The notes beneath the pieces are model-generated. The model ran no database searches, was not told where the DNA came from, and was given only the letters and a program-made list of their open reading frames with translations. The position numbers were made by a program, and so were the translations under genes. A stretch of 64,000 nucleotides of DNA, from NCBI GenBank assembly GCA_001972305.1, contig BDDD01000127.1:449778-513777 (forward strand), read 5' to 3'. The DNA is from Cephalotus follicularis. Its lineage: Eukaryota > Streptophyta > Magnoliopsida > Oxalidales > Cephalotaceae. This document shows positions 1 to 10,414 of this stretch, one piece after another. Numbering within the stretch: position 1 is the stretch's first letter; each line of letters begins with the position of its first letter.

Positions 1-402
1 TTCTCCATTTTTTTTTCTTTTTTTTCTTTTCTTCTTTCTTCTTTCTTTTTTTTTCTCTCTTTTACCACCTTTTAAATTCGTGCAATGTCTTAGCCTCTTA
101 AGCTTTCTATAAAATCCATGTAGCGAGCTTTCAACCAGTTACTCTCAAACCAGTTGGCTTTAAAGAACTAGGTGTAGAACACCCCTAAGGTTTAATTAAC
201 ACACACACACACACAGATATATATATATATATATATCTCCTTTTTTTTCTTTCTTTTTTTTTCTTTTACCACCTTTTAAATTTGTGCAATGTCTTAGCCT
301 CTTAAGCTTTCTATAAGATCCATGTAGCGAGCTTTCGACCAGTTACTCTCAAACCAGTTGGCTTTAAGGAACTAGGTGTAGAACACCCCTAAGGTTTAAT
401 TA
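1..402. repeat. 204-bp-period tandem duplication
   Basis: A pyrimidine-rich tract followed by about 140 bp beginning 'tttaccacctttt' (from base 61) and ending in 'aaggtttaatta' is repeated almost exactly 204 bp downstream (from base 265). The two units differ by a few substitutions. It lies at the 3' side of the minus-strand Athila-like element and is probably a local duplication in its non-coding 3' region or LTR. No protein is supported here. Confidence 0.85.
199..236. repeat. (AC)n(AT)n microsatellite
   Basis: About eight AC units run directly into about ten AT units between the two copies of the 204-bp duplication. This is a simple sequence repeat, probably grown by slippage. Confidence 0.95.
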
Positions 403-1262
403 CTCGAATCAAATAGGCTACGGGCTAAGACTGAATTTTTTTTATATATTATTGTATATATATACACACATATATGCAAGAACATCAATTCCTTGTCCTC
501 CTCCTCCATAAAATCTTATGAAACTTTGAAAACACACCATATCGGTCTTTTTATTCATTTATCATTTTAATTTTCGCACAAAACTCCTACCTTGAGATGC
601 ATTCCTTTTCTTTTCCTTGAAAACAAATTTTTTATTATCTCCTATGGGGTTTTTCTATTGTTTCTAAGTATATCAACACTTATTCCTACTTTCAAAATTA
701 AAATGAACATTGGTCTAAACCCCCCCATACTTAAATTTTGCATTGTCCTCAATGCAATGAAAACAACTATAGATATAAAAATGAATACTCAACAAATACA
801 TGAAACAATGCAATCAAATAAAAAAAATAGGGGTAGGTATTACCAGATATGATCGTGGAGACTCGAAATAACGAGGCTCATGAAAGTCCATGGCCTCTTC
901 AATCAATGCATCTTGAAAATCCAGAAATATTAGTGCTCGCTTCCTTTTCACTTCGAACGCGTCTCCAATACCTGTCTTTACAAACTCAAACACACCACGT
1001 GAAGGCATAGGTTTAACAATATAAGCATCATCCCAAAAGGATTTCCACCAGTAAAAACCATCTAGAGAACAAAAACATTCAAATGCATCACCTAAGCCTA
1101 TCTTAGCAACCTTACACACAATGAGAGAAAACAATTTTTACAATTTTAGAACCATCCCAACACGATCTCGACCAGTAGAAACCATCAAGAGAATCACAAA
1201 AATCGTGGCCAACCAACCATTAACTATCCGAAAAAAATCGATGATCCCATCGTCCAACCAAC
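403..1262 (-). other. Non-coding 3' region of Athila-like element
   Basis: No recognisable protein. On the minus strand this stretch follows the protease directly, so reverse transcriptase, RNase H and integrase, expected here in an Athila-type element, are missing. It contains the hairpin/G-tract signature at 717-755 and two diverged copies of a segment around 960-1080 and 1100-1230 (both contain a 'gatggttt(t/c)tactggt' core and a 'ggtgatgcatttga' or 'ggagacgcgttcga' core). A 106-codon minus-strand open frame (814-1134) spans part of the duplication; I do not recognise it and give it little weight. Confidence 0.5.
717..755 (-). other. Hairpin plus G-tract signature
   Basis: On the minus strand a perfect 6-bp inverted repeat, GCATTG-agga-CAATGC (740-755), is followed after a short AT-rich spacer by a run of seven G. 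A 'GAGGACAATGC...TTTAAGTRTGGGGGG' signature is familiar from the region downstream of pol in plant Athila/Tat-type elements (from memory). It supports the view that 1-3972 is one element that lost RT to integrase. Confidence 0.55.
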
Positions 1263-2033
1263 TCAATATCTCCTTTGCGTAACCTCTAATTCCTCGAATT
1301 CTCTCAAGCATTCCATGAAGTTGTTATCAAAATCTTCGTCTGAGGGAGTTTGGTCAGGCGTGGCAATTTTGTGAGTGTAATGGGATAGATGATCCCATTC
1401 ACTATTCGAATTTGGCTCATTGAGCTTATTTTCCAACCAAATTAACGCTTCCTCATTTTCTAGCCACGTCAATCTATCCTTTTGGTTAGCTTCCTCTACC
1501 TCTAATTCTCTCCTGAAATTACGATCAAAGTCGATATTAAAATACGAATCAATGGTATCAGGAATCGAGGGAATCACGTAGACATCATCAAAGTCAGTTT
1601 GATGCTTTCCCAATCGGAAAATGTTAAAATCCATTGACGACTTTCCAAAACTCAACTTCATGAGACCATTTCGGCAATTGATCAATGCATTACTTGTGGC
1701 AAGGAATGGTCTACCAAGGATAACTGGGATTTGATCTTTTATATTCACAACAGGCTGGGTATCTAATACGACAAAATCGACAGGAAAGAAAAACTCACCA
1801 ACCTTTATCAAAACATCCTCAATTTTCCCTCTTGGTACTTTTAACGACCTATCAGCTAATTACAAAGTCGTGATGGTCGGGAGCAACTCTCCTAAACCTA
1901 GTTGCTCAAAAACTAACGAAGGCAACAAATTCACACTTGCTCCTAAATCGAGCAAGGTATGATCGATTTTGGTGTTACCAATTACACAAGAGATTGTCGG
2001 GCAGCCAGGATCTTTGTATTTTGGAATCTTTGG
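1263..2033 (-). pseudogene. Athila-like aspartic protease (pol N-terminal) remnant
   Basis: Retropepsin-like protease that would cleave the Gag-Pol polyprotein. On the minus strand the frame reads through a 'KDPGCPTISCVIG' segment, the active-site region LLDLGASVNLLP (D-L-G instead of D-T/S-G, as is usual in Athila-type elements), then VILGRPFLATSNALINC, the conserved ILGRPFL block. An in-frame TAA near 1860 separates the active site from ILGRPFL, and another (2034-2036) separates gag from protease, so the product cannot be complete. The frame is the same as the upstream gag C-terminal part, consistent with a single gag-pro frame. It ends in an acidic Glu-rich tail and then stops; no RT follows. 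Confidence 0.8.
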
Positions 2034-2732
2034 TTACGAAATGATCGCTATGATGTTGGCTGCCAAGAAAGCCTTTTTCGGAGTTTGAAGGATCATCTTT
2101 TTCTTGCATAAGTCTTTTAGGACTTTTGCGTAAGAGGGCACCTCCTCAATTGCTTCAAGCAATGGGATATTGATTTGAACTTGTTTAAATGTATTGATTA
2201 TCTTTTCCATCGCTGGGGCTTTCGCATTTTGCAATCTCCTTGGAAAAGGAACTGGGGGATCAAATGAACACTTGGGTATTTCCATTAATTGTTCCTTTCT
2301 CTCTTTTTCTTTCTCTTCCCTAACTTCTTCTTGCGCATTTAAATTTGTTGGTTGCACAAAGGAGTCAACCAACTGTTCTTTTGATTTTTCGTGCGCGAAG
2401 GACTCAACCAATTGCTCACTCGAATTTTCTTTTTTATCCACTGGTTGGTACTCACTTCCACTTCGCAAGGCAAATGCTTGGTCGAATGGGCCGGAAGAAG
2501 ATGAGCATTTCGGATTAGATTGTGGTTGGATACGATCGGGATGAATCATATTCGTCCTAGGATTCGGTTCGGGTTGGGAAGGCATCTTCCCTTTTTCTCT
2601 TGTATGTAGCGCGGATGCTAGTTGTGAAATTTGTTTTTCCATGTTATGCTGACTAGTCATCACAGTGCTCATAAGAAGTTCCATGCTCTTTTCTATTGAC
2701 GAAATCATAGACGTATCTTCCCTTTGGTTCAA
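2034..2732 (-). pseudogene. Athila-like gag C-terminal part
   Basis: Hydrophilic, Glu/Lys/Ser-rich segment of the Gag polyprotein between the zinc knuckle and the protease. Visible features are a low-complexity region with repeated 'EQLVxSF' units and a conserved-looking stretch PFPRRLQ...NTFKQVQINIPLLEAI...YAKVLKDL, which precedes protease in Athila-type Gag-Pol. It is in a different frame from the zinc-knuckle half; reading three frames over 2735-2900 recovers a plausible Gln/Pro/Phe-rich linker, implying two small indels. It ends at a TAA just before the protease, so gag and protease are separated only by a nonsense codon. Confidence 0.75.
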
Positions 2733-2787
2733 TAATCCAGGTGATTGTTGATTTTGGAATTGATTTTGTGGGAAGGAAGGACGAATT

Positions 2788-3972
2788 TCATTTTGCGAGA
2801 ACCTTGAAATGTTTGCTGTGGTGCAAACTGACTAGAAAAGTTCGAAGGTTGTCCCGAAAAGTGTGAAGGTGCGGCACCAACGCTGGAAGGCTGCCCAGAA
2901 AAGTGGACGGTTGACCATGAAAATTTGGTGGTCCTATTTGATTATGCCCTTGACTCCATGAGAAGTTTGGATGATTTCTCCAACCTGGGTTGCAAGTGTT
3001 ACTATACGGGTTGTATTGGTTCATTGCGGACACATTCTCATGAGTATATTGATTTTCAATGTAGCTTTGGCATTCTTCGATCACATGACTTGGTGACTGG
3101 CACCAAGAACACATAGGGGCGCTTTGATTGATTCGATTTACTTGTGTGGAACCCCTAAGTAGTGATTCTAGTCTAGTCAAGCGACTTTCTAGCTGTGCCT
3201 CCTTAGCAACAGCTCCTTCTACAAAATACCATTTATTTGGCAATGCTCTTTCGTAAACTTCAGTGGACTCCCACTCCCTAGTTCGCTGACCCAAATCTAA
3301 AAGGAAATTCCAAGCCTTGTTTTCATTCGTGTACGAGGTGAACCCATCGGGACACATAGATTCGACCAATTGCTTGGTCTGGTAGTCGATCCCTTCGTAG
3401 ATGATTTGGCATAAATGCCACGTGTTTAAACCATGGTGAGGACACTCTAAGAGGAGGTCTTTGAAATGTTCCATACATCTAGAGAATGATTCATTGGGTC
3501 TTTGGCGAAACTGAAAAATGTCGTTCCTAATCTTATTAGTTTTATGAAGAGGATAGAATTTCTTAAGGAACGAGACAGTGAACTGATCCCAAGTGGATAT
3601 GGAATTAGTTGGGAGACTATAGAGACACTTCTTAGCTCCATCTTTAAGAGTAAAATTGATGAATCGCAACTTGATATCATCGTCAGATAGTTGCTGAAGT
3701 TTCATGAGGGCACAAACCTCCTCGAACTCTCGAAGGAAGAGATATGCATCCTCGTTGGGTAATCCATGAAAGTGCGGGAGAATGCTAATGAACTGTGATT
3801 TTAACTCAAAATTGTTTCCGTTTGGTGCAGGCAACAGAATGCTGGATGGTTGCGTTGTCCTAGCGGGGTATAATCTATCGCGAAGAGTTTGAATTAGGCG
3901 TGCGTCCGCCATTGGTCTTGGTTGATTAATTCTTTCTAAGCGATGGTTTGGACCACGCACCCAATCGGTCAT
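2788..3972 (-). pseudogene. Athila-like gag (capsid plus zinc knuckle)
   Basis: Structural Gag of an Athila-lineage Ty3/gypsy element, which would form the virus-like particle. Residues about 60-200 carry the retrotransposon-gag fold signature (FHGLPNEDAYLFLREFEEVC, then LKDGAKKCLYSLPTNSISTWDQF and FLKKFYP). A CCHC knuckle is present at residues 288-301 (C288-X2-C291-X4-H296-X4-C301). The C-terminal 40 residues look frameshifted. The apparent Met start abuts base 3973, where an inserted chromovirus LTR begins, so the true N-terminus may be lost. The upstream part of this Athila element was not found elsewhere in the window. Confidence 0.8.
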
Positions 3973-6024
3973 TGTAACACCCCCGAGCTGTGGGAGTCAC
4001 CACAGGTGCAAAATACAGAATCTTAACATAACTTAACATACTAGAAAAGTTCATCTTTATTAAAAACGTGATGGTTTAAAGCATATCCAAAACATATTGA
4101 AACTGAAAATAAACTGAAACTTATTCATAATCCAAAAGTCATAACTGAAATTAACATATTGTTTATTATACGGGTCTCACTACGACCACATAAACACAAA
4201 GGGATCAGCTCCTAGATGATCCTCAGACATATGGGAGTCACTCTCATCACACATTACCACTTTGATCCTGATAACCAAAAGCATGGAAACAAAAACGCGG
4301 CTGAGCAAACATCAGTACGGATATAGAATATAAAACAGTAAACGATATTTTAAAGCAAGAAGATTTCAAAAGTACTTTAAAGCAGATATCTTAAACAATA
4401 AAATAATTAAAAACATACTTTGTAAATGCCCACGGCAAAACATATAAACCAAGTTCATACCTTTGAAACATAAAGCGTACCTTTCCAAAACATAGGTTCC
4501 ATAACTGAGCACCAAATCCCATAACATATCAGAAACACATAGCAGCAAGGGGTTCGCGACACCCACATTGCCAAATGGAATTGCAGTGTATGGCACTACA
4601 CATACAATTCCCATATCCCAAAACATATAACTAGGATCAATCCATACGCCTCTATCACAAATCCAATCCAAGGATATCCCAGAAGACGCCGTAAACTAAT
4701 CACACCGTTACAGAAAGTGTCATGCCCCCGTGCCAGGCCCACAACATGCCTATGGTACCCCCATAGGTGGTTATAAAAGCTCAGTATTTCACCATTTCAA
4801 AAACTTGATTTCATCAAATCAATTTAAAATACGTAGAAAGGTTTCCCAAACATAGTCGTAAATCGTTCTCAAACGATATAGTTTGACATATACTTTCATC
4901 ATCAAAATGCAACTCTTTTATTTTCACAATAAAGAGACATTTGCATAGCATAACATAGCGGAATTTATTAAGCCAGAAATATATTCAATCAAATATTAAC
5001 TGACTTTATTTCAAAATCCAAACACAACGGAGTTCATAATCTGAAAAGGAACATATACATAAAACTGAATTTATTTCAAATAAACAAGATGTCCAAAAAG
5101 AAATAATTATTCGTTCATCTCATTAAAACAAAATAGCTTCCATTCAGATAAAACCAAAATGAGGAATTTTATTTATTCTCAAAACAGAACTGAATCGGTA
5201 AGAGTTTATCAAGGAACGAAAATCCGTACCTTATGCAATCACAGACTAACTTACGAATATCCGGTAAATTTAATTTGCCTCACGTAGCACAATAATCTAT
5301 ACAACATAACAATGTTCAAATAAGGGTCTAAAATTCATTTTGGGCATAAAACAGAATCATAATGATGTTTAGAATTGACCCGGATCATTGGAAGAACTAA
5401 CGGATGAAAACAGAAGTTTATCGGACAAACCAACCGACTGTTTCAAGAATCCAGTCGAGTAAACAAGGGGTGGCAGTCGACTACACAACAGGGCCAGTCG
5501 ACTACTCATCCTGGACATGCAAGCAGTCGACTGAATCAGGGGTCCAGCCGACTACTCAACACAAAGCAGTCGACTTTTTGCATAAGACAGCTGACTACTC
5601 AAACTAAACAGTCGACTGTTCATATGGGCAGTCGACTGTTCTGGGTGACATAACAGCAATTCAGTGCGATGTTGTGCAATTCAGCAGCCAAGACTCGGAT
5701 TTTTCGACACTAGAAGGTGACGGGAGAGATAAGGAAGAAAGGCAGAAAGAGATAAAAGAATTTTTGGAACTAAAAGAAATAGAAAATTTTAATTAATTTG
5801 TTTTAAACCAAAATTTATAATTATGGATTTAATAAAAATTGATTTTGTAATAATAATAATATGACTAAATATACCAAACAAAATATCCATACCAACATGC
5901 CCAAAAAAATAAGGCTGGTATCAGTCAGCCCAAAAACATAAACCCAACGTAAAAACATACAAATACTTAAACGAAACAAATAAAACCCGTAAGAAAAATA
6001 CGTACAGGTAAGCAGGGTATTACA
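3973..6024 (-). repeat. 3' LTR of minus-strand chromovirus
   Basis: In element orientation it starts TGTAATACCCTGCTTACC at 6024 and ends GGGGGTGTTACA at 3973, 2052 bp. Its 3' 685 bp are duplicated at 11754-12438 with scattered substitutions and one short indel. The TG..CA ends, the adjacent polypurine tract and the PBS next to the other copy define it as an LTR. It contains a CAGTCGACTG array (5440-5636). Confidence 0.9.
5440..5636. repeat. CAGTCGACTG palindrome array in chromovirus LTR
   Basis: Exact GTCGAC cores at 5476, 5497, 5526, 5569, 5611 and 5631, most within CAGTCGACT(G/A), with degenerate CAGCCGACT, CAGCTGACT and CAACCGACT copies between them. Spacing is irregular, roughly 20-45 bp. 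It lies about 390-590 bp inside the LTR counted from the LTR start. The function is unknown. Confidence 0.85.
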
Positions 6025-6045
6025 TCCACCCCCCCTAAAAAGAAG
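6025..6045 (-). other. Polypurine tract
   Basis: On the minus strand a purine-rich run (AGGGGGGGTGGA core) immediately precedes the TGTAATACCC start of the 3' LTR. This is the expected plus-strand primer position for reverse transcription. Confidence 0.85.
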
Positions 6046-6098
6046 ATTTCGTCCCGAAATCTTAACATACACATACCTCAAACGAACAAACGAGGGTA

Positions 6099-6602
6099 TC
6101 ATTCCCGAATGTGCTCTTCCATCTCCCAAGTAGCCTCACGTTCGAGAACGTTCCTCCATAACACCTTTACAAACGGAACGGTCTTGCTACGCGTAACCCG
6201 TTCCTTTCGATCCAGAATAACCTCTGCCTCCTCATCATAAGATAGATCCTCCCGAATGACGTCCAGAGGATAGTGAACCACGTGTAGGGGATGGTACTGA
6301 TAACTCCTCAACAAAGACACATGGAACACATTATGAACATGAGATAACTGTGGAGGCAAAGCTAACCGATATGCAACTGCGCCAACCCTCTCCAGAACTT
6401 CAAATGGTCCTATAAACCGAGGACTCAACTTTCCCTTCAGTCCAAACCGTCGGACGCCTTTCCAAGGTGAAACTTTTAAAAACACATGTTCACCTACCTT
6501 GAACTCCAAATCCTTTCGATGTTTGTCCGCATAACTTTTCTGTCGAGATTGAGCTGTCTTCAACCTTTCCCTTGCTATAGCCACTTTCTCAGTAGTGATT
6601 CA
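6099..6602 (-). pseudogene. Integrase C-terminal domain plus chromodomain-like tail
   Basis: C-terminal end of the chromovirus Pol. Visible are the GPY/F-type segment (FRLKGKLSPRFIGPFEVLERVG-like, with GPFEVLERVGAVAYRLALP) and the HNVFHVSLLR motif, followed by the tail ending VKVLWRN...EATWEMEEHIRE, which matches the chromodomain-type C-terminus (VLWR...EEATWE) used by chromoviruses to target histone-marked chromatin. It is in the same frame as the integrase core but separated from it by a TGA at 6600-6602. It ends about 70 bp before the polypurine tract, as expected. Confidence 0.85.
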
Positions 6603-7571
6603 TACTAACTCTGGTCCCTCGATAACTCTTTCTCTGACTTCATCCCAGCATGTCGGAGCTCGACATTTCCTCCCATAAAGAGCTTCAAACGGAGCCATAC
6701 GAATACTAGCATGCCAACTGTTATTGTAGGAGAACTCCACTAGGCTCAGACACTCGTCCCAGCTCCCAGTCCACTCCAAAGCACAAGACCTCAACATATC
6801 TTCTAAGGTCTGAATGGTCCTCTCTGTCTGCCCATCTGACTGTGGATGGAAAGCTGTACTGAAATTTAGCCTCATACCCCAAGCTTTCTGAAACCCCTTC
6901 CAAAACCGTGAAGTGAAACGGGGATCCCTATCCGATACAATAGATATGGGAGTCCCATGCAGTCTCACAATCTCCCGCTGGAAAACCTCCGCCAAGCGGT
7001 CCACAAAAAAGTCCTCTCGGATTAGCAAGAGGTGAGCTGATTTGGTCAACCGATCCACCACAACCCAAATAGCATCGTTTCTCCTGTAAGTTCTCGTCAA
7101 GCCTGTAAAAAAATCCTTCGCAATACTCTCCCATTTCCATACCGAAACTTCCAAGGGCTGTAACAAACCACTAGCATGCTGGTGTTCGATCTTGACCTAC
7201 TGACTGACCAAACACCTCTCGACAAACTCTGCTACATCCCTCTTAATTCTGTTCCACCAAAAATTTTCCTTTAAGTCTCTATACATTTTTGTAGAACCCG
7301 GATGTATAGAAAATGGAGAGCTATGTGCTTCAGACAAAACGGCATCTCTGATAGAAGTATCTGTCGGAACACACAACTGACTACCCACCCAGATCACTCC
7401 ATGCTCATCCACACGAAACTCTGACTATTTACCCTTTTCAACATTCTAAACCAAGGCCCAAAGCTCCTCGTCATCACTCTGAGCTGCCTTAATTCGAGAT
7501 ATAAGGGTAGGCTCTATACACATGCCAGCCATATATCCATCTGAACCCCGAACAAACAGATTCAAATCCAA
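6603..7571 (-). pseudogene. Integrase (zinc-binding and catalytic core)
   Basis: DDE integrase of the minus-strand chromovirus. The N-terminal HHCC domain is visible around 7197-7330 (HPGSTKMYRDLKENFWW, then CLVS), where the second cysteine of the usual CxxC is replaced by serine. The catalytic triad appears as KDFFTG (first D), SDRDPRFTSRFW (second D) and SDGQTERTIQTLEDMLR (E), with spacing compatible with D,D-35-E. In-frame stops occur at 7197-7199 (CAG to TAG by comparison with relatives), two TAGs near 7425-7445, and 7572-7574. All pieces share one frame, so decay is by nonsense rather than frameshift. Confidence 0.85.
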
Positions 7572-8809
7572 TCACTCCATGTCTGCTATCAAATGTGATT
7601 GAGTAACCAATGTCGCCACACTCCAAGAACTCTTCCTACTCAGAGCATCAGCTACTACATTTGCTTTACCATTATGGTTCTGAATATTCATATCGTAATC
7701 TTTCAGAAGCTCTAACCAACACCTCTGACGCATATTCAACTCCTTTTGCGTGAAGATGTACTTGAGACTCTTATGATCGGTAAAGACGTCACAAGTTTCT
7801 CCATACAAGTAGTGCCTCCAAATCTTCAATGCAAACACAACTGCTGCCAACTCAAGATCATGTGTAGGGTAATTCAATTCGTAAGGCTTCAACTGTCTCG
7901 AAGCATATGCTATCACATGACCACGCTGCATCAGAACGGAACCCAAACCCTTTTTAGAAGCATCACTATAAATCTGGTATCCTCCCAATCCATATGGTAA
8001 ATAAAAAATCGGTGCAGACACAAGACCGTTCTTCAGTTTCTCGAAGCTTGCTTCCCGTTCATCATTCCACACAAACTTCGCTCCCTTCCTCATAAGCTGA
8101 GTCAGTGGCATGGCTATGGAGAAGAAGCCTTCGATGAACCGCCTATAGTAACCAGCCAAACCCAAAAAGCTCCTAACTTCTGATATTGTAGTAGGTCTCG
8201 GCCATTTAGTAATAGCTTCAACATTAGCAGGATCCACAGTAATCCCTTCCGCTGTAACCACACGGCCTAAAAACGCCACCTGTTCCAACCAGAACTCACA
8301 TTTCGAGAACTTTGCGTGTAGCTGATTCTTCCTCAGAATACCAAGCACTATACGAAGTTGATCTTCATGTTCTTCCTTCGATTTCGAATACACAAGGATA
8401 TCGCCGATGAACACAGTCACAAACCGATCCAGAATCTCATGAAAAACCCGATTCATTAGGTCCATGAAAACTGCCGGTGTATTCGTAAGCCCAAACAGCA
8501 TCACCAGAAATTCATAATGCCCATACCATGTACGGAAAGCGGTCTTAGGCACATCCTCATCTTTTATCCGCAACTGATGATATCCAGACCTCAAATCGAT
8601 CTTAGAAAAATACCGTGCACCTTGTAGTTGATCAAATAGGTCATCAATCCTAGGCAAAGGGTATTTATTACGAACAGTGATTCGATTTAGTTCTCTGTAT
8701 TCGATACACAGTCTCATAGATCCGTCTTTCTTCTTCACAAACAAAACCGGAGCTCCCCACGGCGAAACACTCGGCCGGATAAAACCCCGATCTCACAACT
8801 CTTGCAACT
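7572..8809 (-). pseudogene. Reverse transcriptase and RNase H
   Basis: RT-RNase H of the minus-strand chromovirus, the longest open stretch of this element. RT blocks are visible in order: [55 protein letters not shown], and the active-site block. The active site reads FIGD where relatives read FIDD: the first catalytic aspartate is glycine (codon 8403-8405), so the enzyme should be dead. Neighbouring conserved residues also differ ([14 protein letters not shown] rather than [14 protein letters not shown]). RNase H shows [28 protein letters not shown] and VVADALSR, giving the expected acidic residues. A TGA (CDRG to *DRG) lies at the upstream end; sequence is interrupted at 8810 by a foreign LTR fragment. 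Confidence 0.9.
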
Positions 8810-9907
8810 TGTAATATCCCGTTTTCTGTGTTGACATGTTTATATGTTTGGCATCATACCATGTTTGACTTATGCTATGTTTTGTTGACCCTTTTGATTT
8901 TTGGTTTGAATTCCTGTGAGTTTTGTTTTCTGGGCACAAGGCGCCGACTCCTTCTTTTGAGACGTCGACTCCTTGGCGGCTGGATGAGGTCGACGCCTAT
9001 ATGTGTATTTTGATGCGTCTTGTTTTTAAAGGCTTGGCAGTCGACGCCTTAAGCAACCTATCGACGCCTTGATCGGGTTTCCATATTAGTTTGGTCGGTG
9101 GCAACGTTTTTGGAAGGCTGATTTCTTGCCTTTTCTGGTTATTCGATTTTCCTTAAGTGTATAAACGCGTTTGATCTATATAGTAATATCCTAATCTGTT
9201 GATTTAGCCATTAAAACTCGGATTTGTGCATTAAACCAGACAAACCATTTTAAAAAGCATGAAACCTTCTGCACTTTTAACAAAAACGAACAGCAGTTTT
9301 GCAAGCGATTTTACACACTGATTTCAACGTTTTCTGGAGGTATTTTCTAAACGAAACTTGTAGTTTATACCTTGTAGTTTCTATATCATCCATTGTTTCG
9401 TGTTGGAACCATCTGTATCATAATCTAGAGCATGGTTTAGGAGGTCTGTTGAAACTAAAATCTGTTGTTGTTTTTATGTGTTCTTCATGGGTTTTTATGC
9501 ATGATTTATTACTTTGATGTTTAAAAACATGAAATAGTATCATTGATGCAAGCATATATATGTATATTATTGTTTTTACGGATTACAAACAAGAAAATCG
9601 GATTATAATTCATATTTTGGTAAACTATTTTGAAAACCATGTTTTTATAAAAACATACTATGCTAAGCCTATTAATCTCACGATTTTGTGTTTGTAATCG
9701 ATATATCAATAGTTATAGACTTACATGACATGTTTATAAGTCTAGTTATTGTTGCTATAACCTTTATAAATGGCAAAAACGATTTGATCATGGAAACAGA
9801 AACTGGTTTCTGCGTTTGTTGTTCTGTTACTCGACGCCAAGACGCCGACGCCTAGTATCTGGGCGCCGACGCCTTGTGCTGTGTTATGCTTAGTAAGTCG
9901 ACCCCTT
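8810..9907 (+). repeat. Partial gypsy-type LTR inserted at PR/RT junction
   Basis: Starts TGTAATATCCCG, a typical gypsy LTR start in this window, on the plus strand, and runs 1.1 kb without reaching a recognisable LTR end. It replaces the roughly 150 bp PR-RT linker that is present in the related element at 30780-30935. It contains two groups of GTCGAC/GCCGACGCC-type motifs (8940-9070 and 9830-9905). No target-site duplication is visible, so it is a truncated insertion or a deletion-associated join rather than a clean solo LTR. Confidence 0.7.
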
Positions 9908-10414
9908 ACTCAAGGCGAGGCTCAACCTTTGAGACATCCTTCACAACAGCTAGAAACCCTTCAGCGCCCTTAGCTACTAACTTCTGAGCTTTCATAACAT
10001 ATATGATCTTAACATCTTTCATAGGCCGTGAACCCGGATAAACAAAATCAGGTCGATCCACTTCTCCGAACAGAATCCTCCCAGCATGACAATCAATCGT
10101 AGCCCGATGGCGCTCCAACCAATCCATCCCCAGAATAACATCAAAATCATACATATCCATAGGAAAAAGATCCGCATCACGAACCCGATCATCAAAAACA
10201 ATAGGACAAGCATAAAAACACTCAAATATCACAACAGATTTCCCCATAGGGGTAGAAAGAATCAAAGCAGGATCAAACAACTGTGAAGGCATTCCAAGAT
10301 GCCAAACAAAAGATCTCGCTACAACCGAGTGCGTCGATCCAGTATCATATAACGCATAAGCTCTATGGTTACCAACCAAAATAAAACCCGAAACCGTACC
10401 TAGAGCATTAGCTG
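9906..10414 (-). pseudogene. Chromovirus aspartic protease
   Basis: Retropepsin of the minus-strand chromovirus. The active site reads YDTGSTHSVV (canonical D-T-G), followed by a flap/core region and DVILGMDWLERHRATIDC, the ILGMDWL block of gypsy proteases. The open frame ends where the foreign LTR fragment begins (KVEPRLE then stop), while the related plus-strand element continues DYPVVREFADVFPEEL. A frameshift near 10415 separates it from the gag zinc-knuckle frame. Confidence 0.85.

Noticed and set aside
592-852. 86-codon plus-strand frame
   Set aside because: Antisense to the Athila-like 3' region, low complexity, no homology recognised.
5440-5636. CRISPR-like regularly spaced short palindromes
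   Set aside because: Units are about 10 bp, spacing irregular, inside plant LTRs; no cas genes and a eukaryotic context.
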